DNA of 64,000 bases, from assembly GCA_020523885.1 (NCBI GenBank), contig JAJAPY010000006.1:62001-126000 (forward strand), written 5' to 3'. The notes under the pieces were generated by a model. That model ran no database searches and was not told the DNA's origin. It was given only the letters and a program-made list of their open reading frames with translations. The position numbers and the translations under genes were made by a program. The stretch is from Candidatus Liberimonas magnetica. GTDB taxonomy: Bacteria > Elusimicrobiota > Endomicrobiia > Endomicrobiales > JAFGIL01. Numbering within the stretch: position 1 is the first letter of the stretch; each line of letters starts with the position of its first letter. Below are positions 14,054 through 22,056 of this stretch, piece after piece.

Positions 14054-16192
14054 TCATGCCATTTCTTTTTTAAGCGGGATACTGACCGTTACTTTTGTCC
14101 CTTTGTTCTCTACGCTGTCTATCTTCAGTTTCCCGCCGTGCAGGTCTACCAGTTCTTTGCAAATAGTAAGCCCAAGGCCCGTGCCTTTGGATTTTCTTGT
14201 AAAAAACGGCTCAAATATCTTATTCAGGTCTTCTTTACTTATCCCTGTGCCGTTATCCTTAAAACTTATATCCAGACGCCCGTCTCTTGAAAGGCTGGCA
14301 GAGACAGTTATCCTGCCTTTTACAGGCTCAACTGCATGGCAGGCATTGTCCACAATATTGTTAAAGACTTCACGCATCTGAAATGGGTCAATATCCACGC
14401 TGATTTCCCGTATAGGCTCGATCTCTTTAAGGAAGGAAATATTTTTATTTTCAAACCTTTCTTTTGCAAAGGTAATGCATTCATCGATAAGATAATAAAT
14501 CTTTACTTTTTCGTAATGAGGCATCTTAATTCTAGAATAACTAAGCAGGTTGTTAATTATCTGGTCGCTTTCTGAAATCTTTTTTTCTATGTTGTTTATA
14601 TGGCTCTCAAGAGGCAGGCCCTGGCTTTTTCTTTTTATATTATACACAGCTGTTCTTATTACCCCAAGAGGGTTGCGCAGTTCGTGAGCTACGGTCGCAG
14701 CCAGGGTTCCTATGTCAGAAAGCCTTTTTGATTTTGAAAGCTCAAGCTGGGCATTAATAAGCTCGTTGGTCCTGTCATTGACAAGTTTTTCAAAAGTTTC
14801 CTTGTCGCGCTTTAGCACCTCTTCCGCCATTCTTTGTTCAGTTATATCCTGCACAGCGCCAATTGATTTGACCGGTTTGCCCAAATCGTCATATTTTGTT
14901 TCGCAGATCTCGCGGACAAATTTTATTCTGCCGTTAAGCAGTTTTAACCTGTGCACAATATCATAAGATGTTTTGTTTTTTAAGGAATCGCTGTATGCTT
15001 TATTTACCTTATCCCTGTCGTCCGGATGGATAAAAGAAAGAAAAGTTTCATACGACGCGCCAAAATCCGCTTTATCTATCTCAAATATCCTGTACACCTC
15101 ATCTGACCAGAGTAATTTATTTGTGGCAATGTCGAGATTCCAGCTTCCCATCTGAGACACACGCTGGGCGGTCTTTAATTCTATTTCGTTCTCTTTAAGA
15201 GCATCTTCGGCTCTTTTGCGTTCCGTAATATCCTGAAATAATGTTACAAAATATTCTTTTTCAGGGCTATAAGCCGAAATGGAATACCATTTATCGAGGT
15301 TTTTTGCGTAACTCTCAAACTTTGCTTTTTCTCCTGTCAAGGAAACCCTTCCGTACCTGCCTATCCAGTCTGCAGGGTCGTTTTCTATCCCGGGAAGCAC
15401 GTCTGTAACTTTTTTTCCGATTATGTCCTCCTTTTTTAATCCTGTAAGCTTTTCAAACGCTGAATTAATTTCAAGAAAAACGTAATCTACAGGCTTGTTA
15501 TCTTTATCAAGGATTATTTTATGGAACGCAAAACCGTCAAGCATTCTGGCAAAAAGCAACCGGTATTTCTCTTCACTTTCCTGAACTGCTTTTTCAAGGT
15601 GCCGGCTCGTAGAGTTTTCTATGACCGACCACTTGCTTTCCCTTCTTATAAGAGCAAACTGATGGTTGCTCATAACATCTATTATCTCGTTAGGCCCGCA
15701 CTTATCTATAGAGTACGTGCACATTGCAAGCATTTTATAATTGCCTATTACATTATTTACTTTCTCTTCATAGGAAGTAAAACCGGACCAATCCTCTTTT
15801 TCAAGAAAAAAGGTGTTGCCGGTAAGCCTTAACCCTTCATAGCCATTTTTTAGAGCTTTTTCAAGCCTCTGTACCCAGCCGGCCAGAACCCTGTCTGCAT
15901 CAAAAACCCCGTCTATTTTGTACCATTCTTCATAAGAAAGAAACTCAATCTGCCCATTATTTATTTTTTCATCCAAAGAAGGGTAGGACTTTCTTAATGC
16001 GCTAATGGCGTCTTCTTTATCAAGAGGTTGGGCTGTGACCCACATGCAGAACTCGTTATTTTCAAGCCCCGCCTTGAAATAGGGCACGAGGATATCGGTA
16101 AGGTCATTTTTTGTTTTATAAAACTGGCAAAAATGTGTCCCCCAGGGAACATCGCCAACGATTTCCAACCCTGTCTTCCTTGAATTATCCAT
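14054..16192 (-). CDS. Histidine kinase with MEDS (DcmR-type) sensor and two PAS domains
   Basis: A 712-residue soluble kinase. Residues 1-190 match the MEDS/DcmR sensory domain (GTHFCQFY, then the LVPYFKAGLENNEFCMWVTA line), first named in methanogens and dichloromethane regulation. Two PAS domains follow (about 200-330 and 340-460), then a coiled linker, a dimerisation helix with phospho-acceptor H503 (TVAHELRNPLG), and an ATPase domain with N, G1 (DNGTGIS) and G2 (GTGLGLTICKEL) boxes. There is no membrane span. It lies between the AraC-type regulator (40-base gap) and a receiver gene, and is their likely partner. Its catalytic core closely resembles that of the kinase at 36407. Confidence 0.9.
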   Translation of the reverse strand: MDNSRKTGLEIVGDVPWGTHFCQFYKTKNDLTDILVPYFKAGLENNEFCMWVTAQPLDKEDAISALRKSYPSLDEKINNGQIEFLSYEEWYKIDGVFDADRVLAGWVQRLEKALKNGYEGLRLTGNTFFLEKEDWSGFTSYEEKVNNVIGNYKMLAMCTYSIDKCGPNEIIDVMSNHQFALIRRESKWSVIENSTSRHLEKAVQESEEKYRLLFARMLDGFAFHKIILDKDNKPVDYVFLEINSAFEKLTGLKKEDIIGKKVTDVLPGIENDPADWIGRYGRVSLTGEKAKFESYAKNLDKWYSISAYSPEKEYFVTLFQDITERKRAEDALKENEIELKTAQRVSQMGSWNLDIATNKLLWSDEVYRIFEIDKADFGASYETFLSFIHPDDRDKVNKAYSDSLKNKTSYDIVHRLKLLNGRIKFVREICETKYDDLGKPVKSIGAVQDITEQRMAEEVLKRDKETFEKLVNDRTNELINAQLELSKSKRLSDIGTLAATVAHELRNPLGVIRTAVYNIKRKSQGLPLESHINNIEKKISESDQIINNLLSYSRIKMPHYEKVKIYYLIDECITFAKERFENKNISFLKEIEPIREISVDIDPFQMREVFNNIVDNACHAVEPVKGRITVSASLSRDGRLDISFKDNGTGISKEDLNKIFEPFFTRKSKGTGLGLTICKELVDLHGGKLKIDSVENKGTKVTVSIPLKKEMA

Positions 16193-16232
16193 ATATTTTT
16201 TATTTACTTCAGAGGAGTAAGCAGGTTCTTCA

Positions 16233-16994
16233 TTATCTTTTCGATTTTTTTGTTTTTTTTGTTTTTTTCGCCGCTTTTTCAGCTTTTATTGCTTTCTTCC
16301 TGTACTTTGTAGGGGTTAGCCCTGTCACCTTTTTAAATATCCGCATAAAAGATTCAGGATTCATAAACCCGAGCTTGTCGGAGAGCTGATTAATCGTGCA
16401 GCCGGTAGATACCAGTATCTCTTTTGCTCTGTCTATTTTAACCTTTAATTTATAATCCATGAACCCGAGGCCTGCGACATTGTTAAAGACTCTGCTCAAA
16501 TATTTCGGGCTTAAGCCTACTGTTTTTGCAGCGTCTTCAAGCGAGACCTTTTTAAAGCAGTTCCTTTCTATGTACCGTTTTATTCTTTCTATCTTCTCTT
16601 TAACATCCGGGATATCCAGTTTGTTTGCATTCTTTTTTGCTTCAAGCAGGTTTTCTATGGAATATTTTAGTTTATCGATATCAACAGGTTTTTCAAGATA
16701 ATCATTCGCCTGCCCGCGCAGGGAATCTACGGCTATGTCTTTGGAACTGTAAGCTGTAAGCATTATGACTTTGATTCCGGATTCTCTTTTCTTTATAATC
16801 TTAAGTATCTCTGTCCCGGAAAGGCCGGGCATTCTTACGTCAAGTATTACAAGGTCAACCTCATTTGGCCGGCTCAATATTTTTAAGGCTTCCTGCCCGT
16901 CAGGGGCTTCAAGCACATTGTATTCTTCAAGGCTGCACTTCAGCTCTTCCCTGAACTCCTTTTCGTCGTCAACTATCAGTATCGTTTCAGGCAT
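16233..16994 (-). CDS. AraC-type response regulator (receiver + AraC HTH)
   Basis: A 253-residue DNA-binding regulator. Receiver residues 1-120: pocket DDE at 9-11, phosphoacceptor D52 (ILDVRMPGLSG), MLTAYS switch and EKPVD Lys. Residues about 135-235 form an AraC double helix-turn-helix (VSLEDAAKTVGLSPKYLSRVF, then INQLSDKLGFMNPESFMRIFKKVTG split across two HTHs). The last 20 residues are a Lys/Ala tail. It heads the kinase operon and its own promoter carries the 21-bp direct repeat adjoining -35, which is the classical site layout of AraC-type activators. It is the best candidate in the window for the regulator of the shared-motif promoters; that is inference. Confidence 0.9.
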   Translation of the reverse strand: MPETILIVDDEKEFREELKCSLEEYNVLEAPDGQEALKILSRPNEVDLVILDVRMPGLSGTEILKIIKKRESGIKVIMLTAYSSKDIAVDSLRGQANDYLEKPVDIDKLKYSIENLLEAKKNANKLDIPDVKEKIERIKRYIERNCFKKVSLEDAAKTVGLSPKYLSRVFNNVAGLGFMDYKLKVKIDRAKEILVSTGCTINQLSDKLGFMNPESFMRIFKKVTGLTPTKYRKKAIKAEKAAKKTKKTKKSKR

Positions 16995-17070
16995 TTCGAA
17001 CTCCTTAGTGTTAGATTTAATATGTACTATCCCGTATTGCGAGCAGCGCTCTTTTGTACCAATTTATTAA

Positions 17071-17131
17071 ATTATATATTATATTTTACAAACTGACAAT
17101 ATCCGAATTCTTAATATTGCTGACTTTATTC
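17071..17131 (-). promoter_or_regulatory. Shared-motif promoter D (AraC-RR/kinase operon)
   Basis: GAATAAAGTCAG at 17131-17120, 9 bases, GAA at 17110-17108, ATATTG, -35 TTGTCA (17099-17094), 17 bases, perfect -10 TATAAT (17076-17071). Suggests that the AraC-type response regulator gene is itself a member of the regulon. Leader about 70 bases. Confidence 0.72.
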
Positions 17132-17142
17132 TACCTGTTTAC

Positions 17143-17300
17143 AAGCCCCTCCGGCAGGAGCCTGAGGCTCTTTAAATAACGCTACCTACTGCGACATCAT
17201 CTGAATTGCCTACTCCGCCGTAGTAGCCTTTATGGCTACGAAGGCCGGGCATCCCCAGATCCCGCTTTGCGGGAGGAGATTTCATGTCGTATGTATTAAA
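17143..17300. repeat. Structured intergenic repeat, copy 2
   Basis: Shares blocks with 2061-2280 in the same order and orientation: CTTTAAATAACGC, CCTACTGCGAC, CCGTAGTAGCC-loop-GGCTACGAAGG, TCCCCAGAT and TTTCATGTCG. The stem arms differ from copy 1 in a compensating way, which points to selection on an RNA or single-strand structure. It sits 10 bases after the small secreted-protein gene at 17311. Confidence 0.5.
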
Positions 17301-17310
17301 ATTTCTTTTA

Positions 17311-17532
17311 TTACTTAACAGGCGCTTCCATGGGTAAAACGCTTTCTTTTTTCTTTTGTGCCTTTTTAGGTTTCTTTGACTTTTTCTTTACCGGCTCTTG
17401 TTTTAAGCTTGCTGGTTCGCTGCATTTAATTGGGCAAGTTCCGTCCTTTATTATACCGCAGGTGTTGCAGTTCGCAAAACCTGCGCCTGTTATAAATAAT
17501 ACAGTTAAAACAAAAACAATGCAAAGTTTCAT
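17311..17532 (-). CDS. Small secreted Cys- and Lys-rich protein
   Basis: A 73-residue protein with a signal peptide (about residues 1-20, MKLCIVFVLTVLFITGAGFA). The mature part starts with four Cys in two pairs (NCNTCGIIKDGTCPIKC), followed by a long Lys/Pro-rich tail of the kind KKKSKKPKKAQKKK. It may bind a metal through the Cys cluster and the envelope through the basic tail. No family recognised. It lies 36 bases downstream of msrAB and is probably the last gene of the VOC-DUF1499-MsrAB unit driven from 19555-19615. Confidence 0.6.
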   Translation of the reverse strand: MKLCIVFVLTVLFITGAGFANCNTCGIIKDGTCPIKCSEPASLKQEPVKKKSKKPKKAQKKKESVLPMEAPVK

Positions 17533-17568
17533 GATCAGCTCCTTTTCATTCGGATTTTGTGTTTTTAT

Positions 17569-18600
17569 TTATTTAAATAATTTATCATATTGCCCGAAGC
17601 CTTCTTTTCCAAGGTCTTCCTTTGCTATGAACCTGAGCGATGCGGAGTTTATACAGTATCTTAAACCTCCGGGCTTAGGGCCGTCGTCAAAAACAAAACC
17701 AAGATGAGAACCCGCCTGCCTGCTCTGCACTTCAATCCTTTTTGCCCCAAGAGCCGATACCCTGTTTTCTACTATATTTAACGGTTCAAGAGGTTTTGAA
17801 AAACTCGGCCAGCCTGTCTTTGCATCAAATTTATCTAAAGAACTGAAAAGAGGCTCACCTGAGACTATATCAACATATAGGCCGTCTTTGTAGTTGTCCC
17901 AGTATTCATTATCAAAAGCCGGCTCAGTTTCACATTCCTGGGTAACCTTATATTGAAGGGGAGTCAGAAACTTTTTTAACTCCGGGGTTGGAAAGGTCTT
18001 ACAGTTCTTGCCTCTTCCCCAGGACTTTTTTATAAAACTTTCCCTTCCTGAGCTAAACCTGTAATATCTGTACCTGAGCGGGTTTTTTCTGCAATAACCC
18101 TGCTGCTTTTCTTCTGCTTTAAAAAACTTGCCTGCAGGCACTATCTGTGTTACTATCGGTTTGTAAAATATTCTTGTTATCTCAATGTCTTTTTTTGTTT
18201 TTTCAGCAGCTTTCTTTTGTTCATCGTTATGATAATAGATAGCTGAAGTGTAGTGCTGGCCCCTGTCATAGAACTGTCCGCCGGCATCAGTAGGGTCTAT
18301 CTCCATCCAAAACTCCCGAAGCAGGGTTTTGTAGTTCGTTTTTTCGCCATCAAATATCACCTCTATACCTTCCCTGTAACCTTCTTTGCCGGATTTCACT
18401 TCGGTATAAGTAAGGTTTTTGTCATTGTCAACTATATATCCTGATTTAACTTCAACTACACCTGGCAGTTTGCTGAAAGTGCATTCTAAACACCAGAAGC
18501 CGCCGCCGGCAAAAGTGGCTTTTTGCAGGTTTTGTTTAGGCTTGCCTGCCTTGAAAGCGAATACCGGCATAAAGACAAAAAAAATACCGCTAAGGGACAT
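17569..18600 (-). CDS. msrAB: Bifunctional methionine sulfoxide reductase MsrAB, exported
   Basis: A 343-residue fusion that repairs both sulfoxide stereoisomers of oxidised methionine. An N-terminal hydrophobic stretch (residues 1-17) suggests export or membrane anchoring. MsrA (about 25-190) has the catalytic C37 in GGFWCLE and the HYTSAIYYH line. MsrB (about 205-335) has GWPSF, the [18 protein letters not shown] line and catalytic C316 in RYCINSASL. The MsrB part lacks the CxxC zinc pairs (SGEPLF instead of CgxPLF), as in many fused enzymes. Thiol reductant could come from the periplasmic TlpA/CcdA relays at 42-52 kb. Part of an oxidative-stress unit with VOC and DUF1499 genes. Confidence 0.93.
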   Translation of the reverse strand: MSLSGIFFVFMPVFAFKAGKPKQNLQKATFAGGGFWCLECTFSKLPGVVEVKSGYIVDNDKNLTYTEVKSGKEGYREGIEVIFDGEKTNYKTLLREFWMEIDPTDAGGQFYDRGQHYTSAIYYHNDEQKKAAEKTKKDIEITRIFYKPIVTQIVPAGKFFKAEEKQQGYCRKNPLRYRYYRFSSGRESFIKKSWGRGKNCKTFPTPELKKFLTPLQYKVTQECETEPAFDNEYWDNYKDGLYVDIVSGEPLFSSLDKFDAKTGWPSFSKPLEPLNIVENRVSALGAKRIEVQSRQAGSHLGFVFDDGPKPGGLRYCINSASLRFIAKEDLGKEGFGQYDKLFK

Positions 18601-18609
18601 AACTCCAAT

Positions 18610-19101
18610 TCATCCTTTCTTATTGAACAGCAGGCGCAGCTTCTCTATGCGTTTTCTGTTAGCGCCAAGGTCTCCTTTCCCGATTCTTGAAGCTGACCTG
18701 ACGTGTATCGCTTTGCCTTTTGCATCAAGGCGGAACTCTACATCATCGGTGAAACGAAACACTCTTGTTTTAAATATACTCCAGATATAAGCATCCTCTT
18801 CAACTAATATGCGCCCACCTGAACCTATTATATTCCTCTTTATCCTATCCCACTCCTTTTCCGCAGGCCCTTCAAAATAAAAAGCCTTTATAAAACCAGG
18901 GTTGTTCTCATATTCGCTACACACGCAATTCGGAGTATGCGGGCAAGGTTTCAACCTTTTCGATACAAGGCCGGGCTGTTTGTTTTTCAAAGAAAGAAAG
19001 GACAGATAGGCAAAAAAAACTATGTACAGCAAAAAAACACCTATAAAAGAGTATAAAAATATCTTCAATTTTCCTCTCTTATTTATCTTCCCATAATTCA
19101 A
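18610..19101 (-). CDS. DUF1499 family protein, membrane-anchored
   Basis: A protein of up to 163 residues with one N-terminal membrane span (FLYSFIGVFLLYIVFFAYLSF) and the DUF1499 signature LKPCPHTPNCVCSEY followed by the WDRIKRNI and FRFTDDVEFRLD lines. The family is widespread and of unknown function, often near lipid or stress genes. The annotated start at 19101 overlaps the VOC gene by 23 bases. A TTG at 19068 preceded by GAGAGG is an equally good start and would avoid the overlap while keeping the membrane span. It is followed within 10 bases by msrAB. Confidence 0.75.
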   Translation of the reverse strand: MNYGKINKRGKLKIFLYSFIGVFLLYIVFFAYLSFLSLKNKQPGLVSKRLKPCPHTPNCVCSEYENNPGFIKAFYFEGPAEKEWDRIKRNIIGSGGRILVEEDAYIWSIFKTRVFRFTDDVEFRLDAKGKAIHVRSASRIGKGDLGANRKRIEKLRLLFNKKG

Positions 19102-19450
19102 GCAGGTTGCTTTCCGTATCTTTTATTACTGCCCAGTATCCCCATTCGCCGGCTCCGGTCTTCTTTACTATGATTTTTCCTTTTGCTTTTTTAACCTTAT
19201 CAAAGGTTTTATCTATTGATGCTACACTGATAACCACTAACGGGCCTTTGTCTTTCGAGGTTTTTTTATACAGGCTTCCGTTTACAGCCCCTTTTTCTTT
19301 CGGCATCCATTCGTTGTCCGTTGGAACGGTTTCAACGTGAGTGTACTCATCCTCCACTTCTTTTATTTTCCAGTCAAAAACGTTTTTAAAGAACTTCACC
19401 GCTCTCTTCAAATTCGCAGCCGGGATTTCAAAACCTGTTACTCTGTCCAT
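19079..19450 (-). CDS. VOC-superfamily (glyoxalase/bleomycin resistance-like) protein
   Basis: A 123-residue protein with the paired beta-alpha-beta-beta-beta modules of the vicinal-oxygen-chelate fold: FEIPAANLKRAVKFFKNVFDWKI at the start and WGYWAVIKDTESNLLELWED at the end. Metal ligand positions are only partly kept (E in the last strand). Substrate unknown; proteins of this type (VOC with the 'EIPA' start) are common and uncharacterised. It is the first gene of the unit running through DUF1499 and msrAB and is preceded by promoter E. Confidence 0.8.
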   Translation of the reverse strand: MDRVTGFEIPAANLKRAVKFFKNVFDWKIKEVEDEYTHVETVPTDNEWMPKEKGAVNGSLYKKTSKDKGPLVVISVASIDKTFDKVKKAKGKIIVKKTGAGEWGYWAVIKDTESNLLELWEDK

Positions 19451-19554
19451 AAATTGCCTCCTGGTTAGGATTAAGAATAAGCCGCTTTGCTCTAAGTGTT
19501 ATTAAAAAGGTTCTTCTTAATACTTCTTGCTTATCGCTTAATTCTGACTTTCTT

Positions 19555-19615
19555 ATTATTGCTTTTTTATACCCGCAAGTAAATCGTTTGTTTCTTCCTT
19601 TTTCTGACTTTTTTC
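19555..19615 (-). promoter_or_regulatory. Shared-motif promoter E (VOC/DUF1499/msrAB)
   Basis: GAAAAAAGTCAG at 19615-19604, 9 bases, GAA at 19594-19592, CGATTT, -35 TTTACT (19583-19578), 17 bases, -10 AATAAT (19560-19555). The 304-base gap between 19451 and 19754 holds only this and the divergent promoter F. Confidence 0.62.
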
Positions 19616-19656
19616 ACTGTATGCAGGAGTTCTGGCCTGTCACCCTCTGGTTTTGG

Positions 19657-19717
19657 GAAATAAGTCAGCCTTATAACGAATGAACCAATTGTAGACAGCC
19701 TCAAGGAACCGTATAAT
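19657..19717 (+). promoter_or_regulatory. Shared-motif promoter F (diguanylate cyclase, head of efflux/T2SS block)
   Basis: GAAATAAGTCAG at 19657-19668, 9 bases, GAA at 19678-19680, CAATTG, -35 TTGTAG (19689-19694), 17 bases, perfect -10 TATAAT (19712-19717). An AAAGGAG ribosome site precedes the ATG at 19755. This plus-strand case has exactly the same spacing as the minus-strand ones. Confidence 0.75.
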
Positions 19718-19754
19718 ATAGCAGCAAAACATTGCCAGGAAAGGAGTCTTTTAC

Positions 19755-20684
19755 ATGGATACGCTTACGAATAATTTAGAACTCATTAAAGTCTTAGATG
19801 AATTCAAACACCTGCAGCAAACAATGATTGATACCCGGATAGTTGAGATTATAGCTGGAGACAGGGTCGCAGGCAGCGAAGACGAGCAAAGGATAAGTGA
19901 AATAAAGGATAGGTTAAAAAATAAATTTTATACTTTTCTACTTTACACCATAACGCATGAGATCGCAGGAGACGAAAAGAAAGCCCAGATGACAATAGAA
20001 AAAATCATAGAACACAAATGGAACCTTTCAATCGCCCTTAAGCGAAACATAGGGATTCATGTAGCTGCACTGGATTTTCTTAAGAATATTTCCACGCAGT
20101 TACGCACTCCTACAATAGTGTCTGAAGACAAATTTCTAACCCTGGCAAAAGCAGCCACCCAGGATAAAATGACACATACTTTTGACAGGATACTGCTTTT
20201 AAATGACCTGCAAAAGGAGATAGAAAGGTCTAAGAGGTACAACTCGTTCTTTTCTACCCTCATGGTAGACATTGACGATTTTAAGTCCTTTAACGATAAA
20301 TACGGCCACCAATTCGGGGATGTAGTAATTATGGCGGTAAGCGAGCTTCTTAATAAATCAGTAAGGATATCTGACAGCGTATACCGTTTTGGAGGCGATG
20401 AATTCATAGTCCTTCTTTTAAACACCTCGCGGGAAGACGGCATCCCTATAGCTAACAAGATAATGACAGAATTCGACAAATTAGCCATTCATAACGATCA
20501 AACGGTTTCTGATATTTCTATCAGTGTTTCCATGAGTTTTGCAAGTTACGATAACACAAAACTTACAACCGCAGAATCTATGGTCTCCTTGTTAGACGCG
20601 GCGTTGCTAAAAGCCAAAAGCTCTGGCAAAAGAACGATATTCGAATGCAGCGATAAAGATACATGCCGCATCGTACGGTTTTAG
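19755..20684 (+). CDS. Diguanylate cyclase (GGDEF)
   Basis: A 309-residue soluble enzyme making cyclic di-GMP from two GTP. Residues 1-140 are a helical region with no recognised domain, probably a sensor or dimer module. The GGDEF domain (about 145-300) has the intact signature GGDEF at 213-217, and an inhibitory I-site RISD at 204-207, five residues ahead as required. The gene starts a plus-strand block: TolC follows after 28 bases, then the RND pump and the type II secretion genes, so c-di-GMP may be tied to secretion or surface change. No EAL domain occurs in the window. Confidence 0.92.
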   Translation: MDTLTNNLELIKVLDEFKHLQQTMIDTRIVEIIAGDRVAGSEDEQRISEIKDRLKNKFYTFLLYTITHEIAGDEKKAQMTIEKIIEHKWNLSIALKRNIGIHVAALDFLKNISTQLRTPTIVSEDKFLTLAKAATQDKMTHTFDRILLLNDLQKEIERSKRYNSFFSTLMVDIDDFKSFNDKYGHQFGDVVIMAVSELLNKSVRISDSVYRFGGDEFIVLLLNTSREDGIPIANKIMTEFDKLAIHNDQTVSDISISVSMSFASYDNTKLTTAESMVSLLDAALLKAKSSGKRTIFECSDKDTCRIVRF

Positions 20685-20712
20685 TTGGCCAACAGACAGG
20701 AATTTTCACTAA

Positions 20713-22017
20713 ATGAAACATATATTTTTTCATAAAATTATATCCTTTAGTTTTTTGCTCGAAGTTATATTGCTTATATGCCCATTGAAGGTTTTTTGCG
20801 CTGATGTGCCTGTTGACCAAAAAGGGCTTTCGCTGGAAAATTGTTACCTGTATTCTCTTAATAACAGCCTCGATATAGCTATAAAAAAAGAATCTGGAAA
20901 CGAAACAAAAGGCCGGTATAAACAGGCAGTAGGCGCTGTGCTCCCAAAGGTTTCTTTTTCTGCTCTTTATTTGAAACAGGGAGTAGATCAGGATTCTTCC
21001 CTGCCCCAGTCCTTCGGGTCACAGGATAATACTCAAAATAAACTGAGTTTTAGCCAGCCTGTTTTCAACGGGTTTAAGGAATTCTCAGCTTTGTCTATTC
21101 TAAAAGACGAGCAAATCGAGCGCTCTCTTGAAGAGCTTCGCGCAAGGCAGACGCTTCTTGTCGAAGTCTCAGAATCTTTTTACAATCTCATTGAATATTC
21201 AGAAGCAATAAAGACCTATGAAGAAATAAAAACCATTATTGAACAAAGGATAAAAGACCTTGAAGAAAGGGTCAAACTGGGGCGTTCCAGAGAAAGCGAG
21301 ATAGCAAGCACAAAGGTCTTGTACTACCATAATCAGGTGGAGCTCCAAACCCTGAAAAACCAGAAGGCAAATGAAGAAAAGAAGATGAAATACCTGACCG
21401 GGCTTGATAAGCTTGACGTCTTAAATGACAGTGCTTTCTACCCTGATTTGCCCTCAAGCGAAGAAACCTACACAAAGGAGGCAGAGTCAAGGCCTGATGT
21501 AGCCGGAGCAAAACAGTCTTATTTGATAGCTCACAGAAGGGTATCCATAGCTAAATCCGGATTTATGCCTTCTATTAACTTAAACGCAGGCTATTACATG
21601 ACAGGGACTGGAAGGTATGCAGGCATAAGCTGGGATGCCCTGGTAAATGCAGAACTACCTCTTATTCCTTTCACTAACACAGCCGGCAACGTTGATGAAG
21701 CTGTAGCTGTAGAAAGGCAAGCAGGGCTTTCATTTGAATCAGCCAAAAGAAAGGCTGTGCTTGAGATATCAACTTTTTATGAAGATTTTCGTTATGCTCT
21801 TGAAAATAAGGAAGCTTATGATAACGCCTTAAAGGCAAACGAAGAAAATTACAACTTCCAGTTAAAAGATTATAAGTTAAACCTTATAAACACCCTTGAA
21901 CTTCTGACAACCATACATGAACTACAGGACGCCAGACGATTCAATGTCCACGCTGTCAATGAGGTTAAAAGAGCGTATTTCCGCCTTTTAGTTTCATCCG
22001 GACAAGTCAAGTATTAA
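20713..22017 (+). CDS. TolC-family outer membrane efflux protein
   Basis: A 434-residue outer membrane channel with a signal peptide (ending near KVFCA, residue 30) and two TolC repeats of long helices (ESFYNLIEYSEAIKTYEEIK, then the second half around AKSGFMPSINLNAGYY). It would form the exit duct of the tripartite pump whose inner membrane RND subunit follows after 39 bases. No membrane-fusion (adaptor) gene lies between or next to them, which is unusual. Spacing suggests co-transcription with the diguanylate cyclase. Confidence 0.88.
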   Translation: MKHIFFHKIISFSFLLEVILLICPLKVFCADVPVDQKGLSLENCYLYSLNNSLDIAIKKESGNETKGRYKQAVGAVLPKVSFSALYLKQGVDQDSSLPQSFGSQDNTQNKLSFSQPVFNGFKEFSALSILKDEQIERSLEELRARQTLLVEVSESFYNLIEYSEAIKTYEEIKTIIEQRIKDLEERVKLGRSRESEIASTKVLYYHNQVELQTLKNQKANEEKKMKYLTGLDKLDVLNDSAFYPDLPSSEETYTKEAESRPDVAGAKQSYLIAHRRVSIAKSGFMPSINLNAGYYMTGTGRYAGISWDALVNAELPLIPFTNTAGNVDEAVAVERQAGLSFESAKRKAVLEISTFYEDFRYALENKEAYDNALKANEENYNFQLKDYKLNLINTLELLTTIHELQDARRFNVHAVNEVKRAYFRLLVSSGQVKY

Positions 22018-22056
22018 GACAAACAATCTCAAAATTAATAAATAAAGGATAAATAT

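Noticed and set aside
17143-17300. c-di-GMP (GEMM) or cobalamin riboswitch
   Set aside because: I looked for the conserved GEMM tetraloop-receptor and B12-box sequences and did not find them; the element also lies 3' of a gene and repeats elsewhere.
19541-19556. Second GTCAG-like box (AGAAAGTCAGAATTAAG on the minus strand) near promoter E
   Set aside because: GAA is not at the required position and no -35/-10 pair follows at the fixed distance, so it is probably chance.
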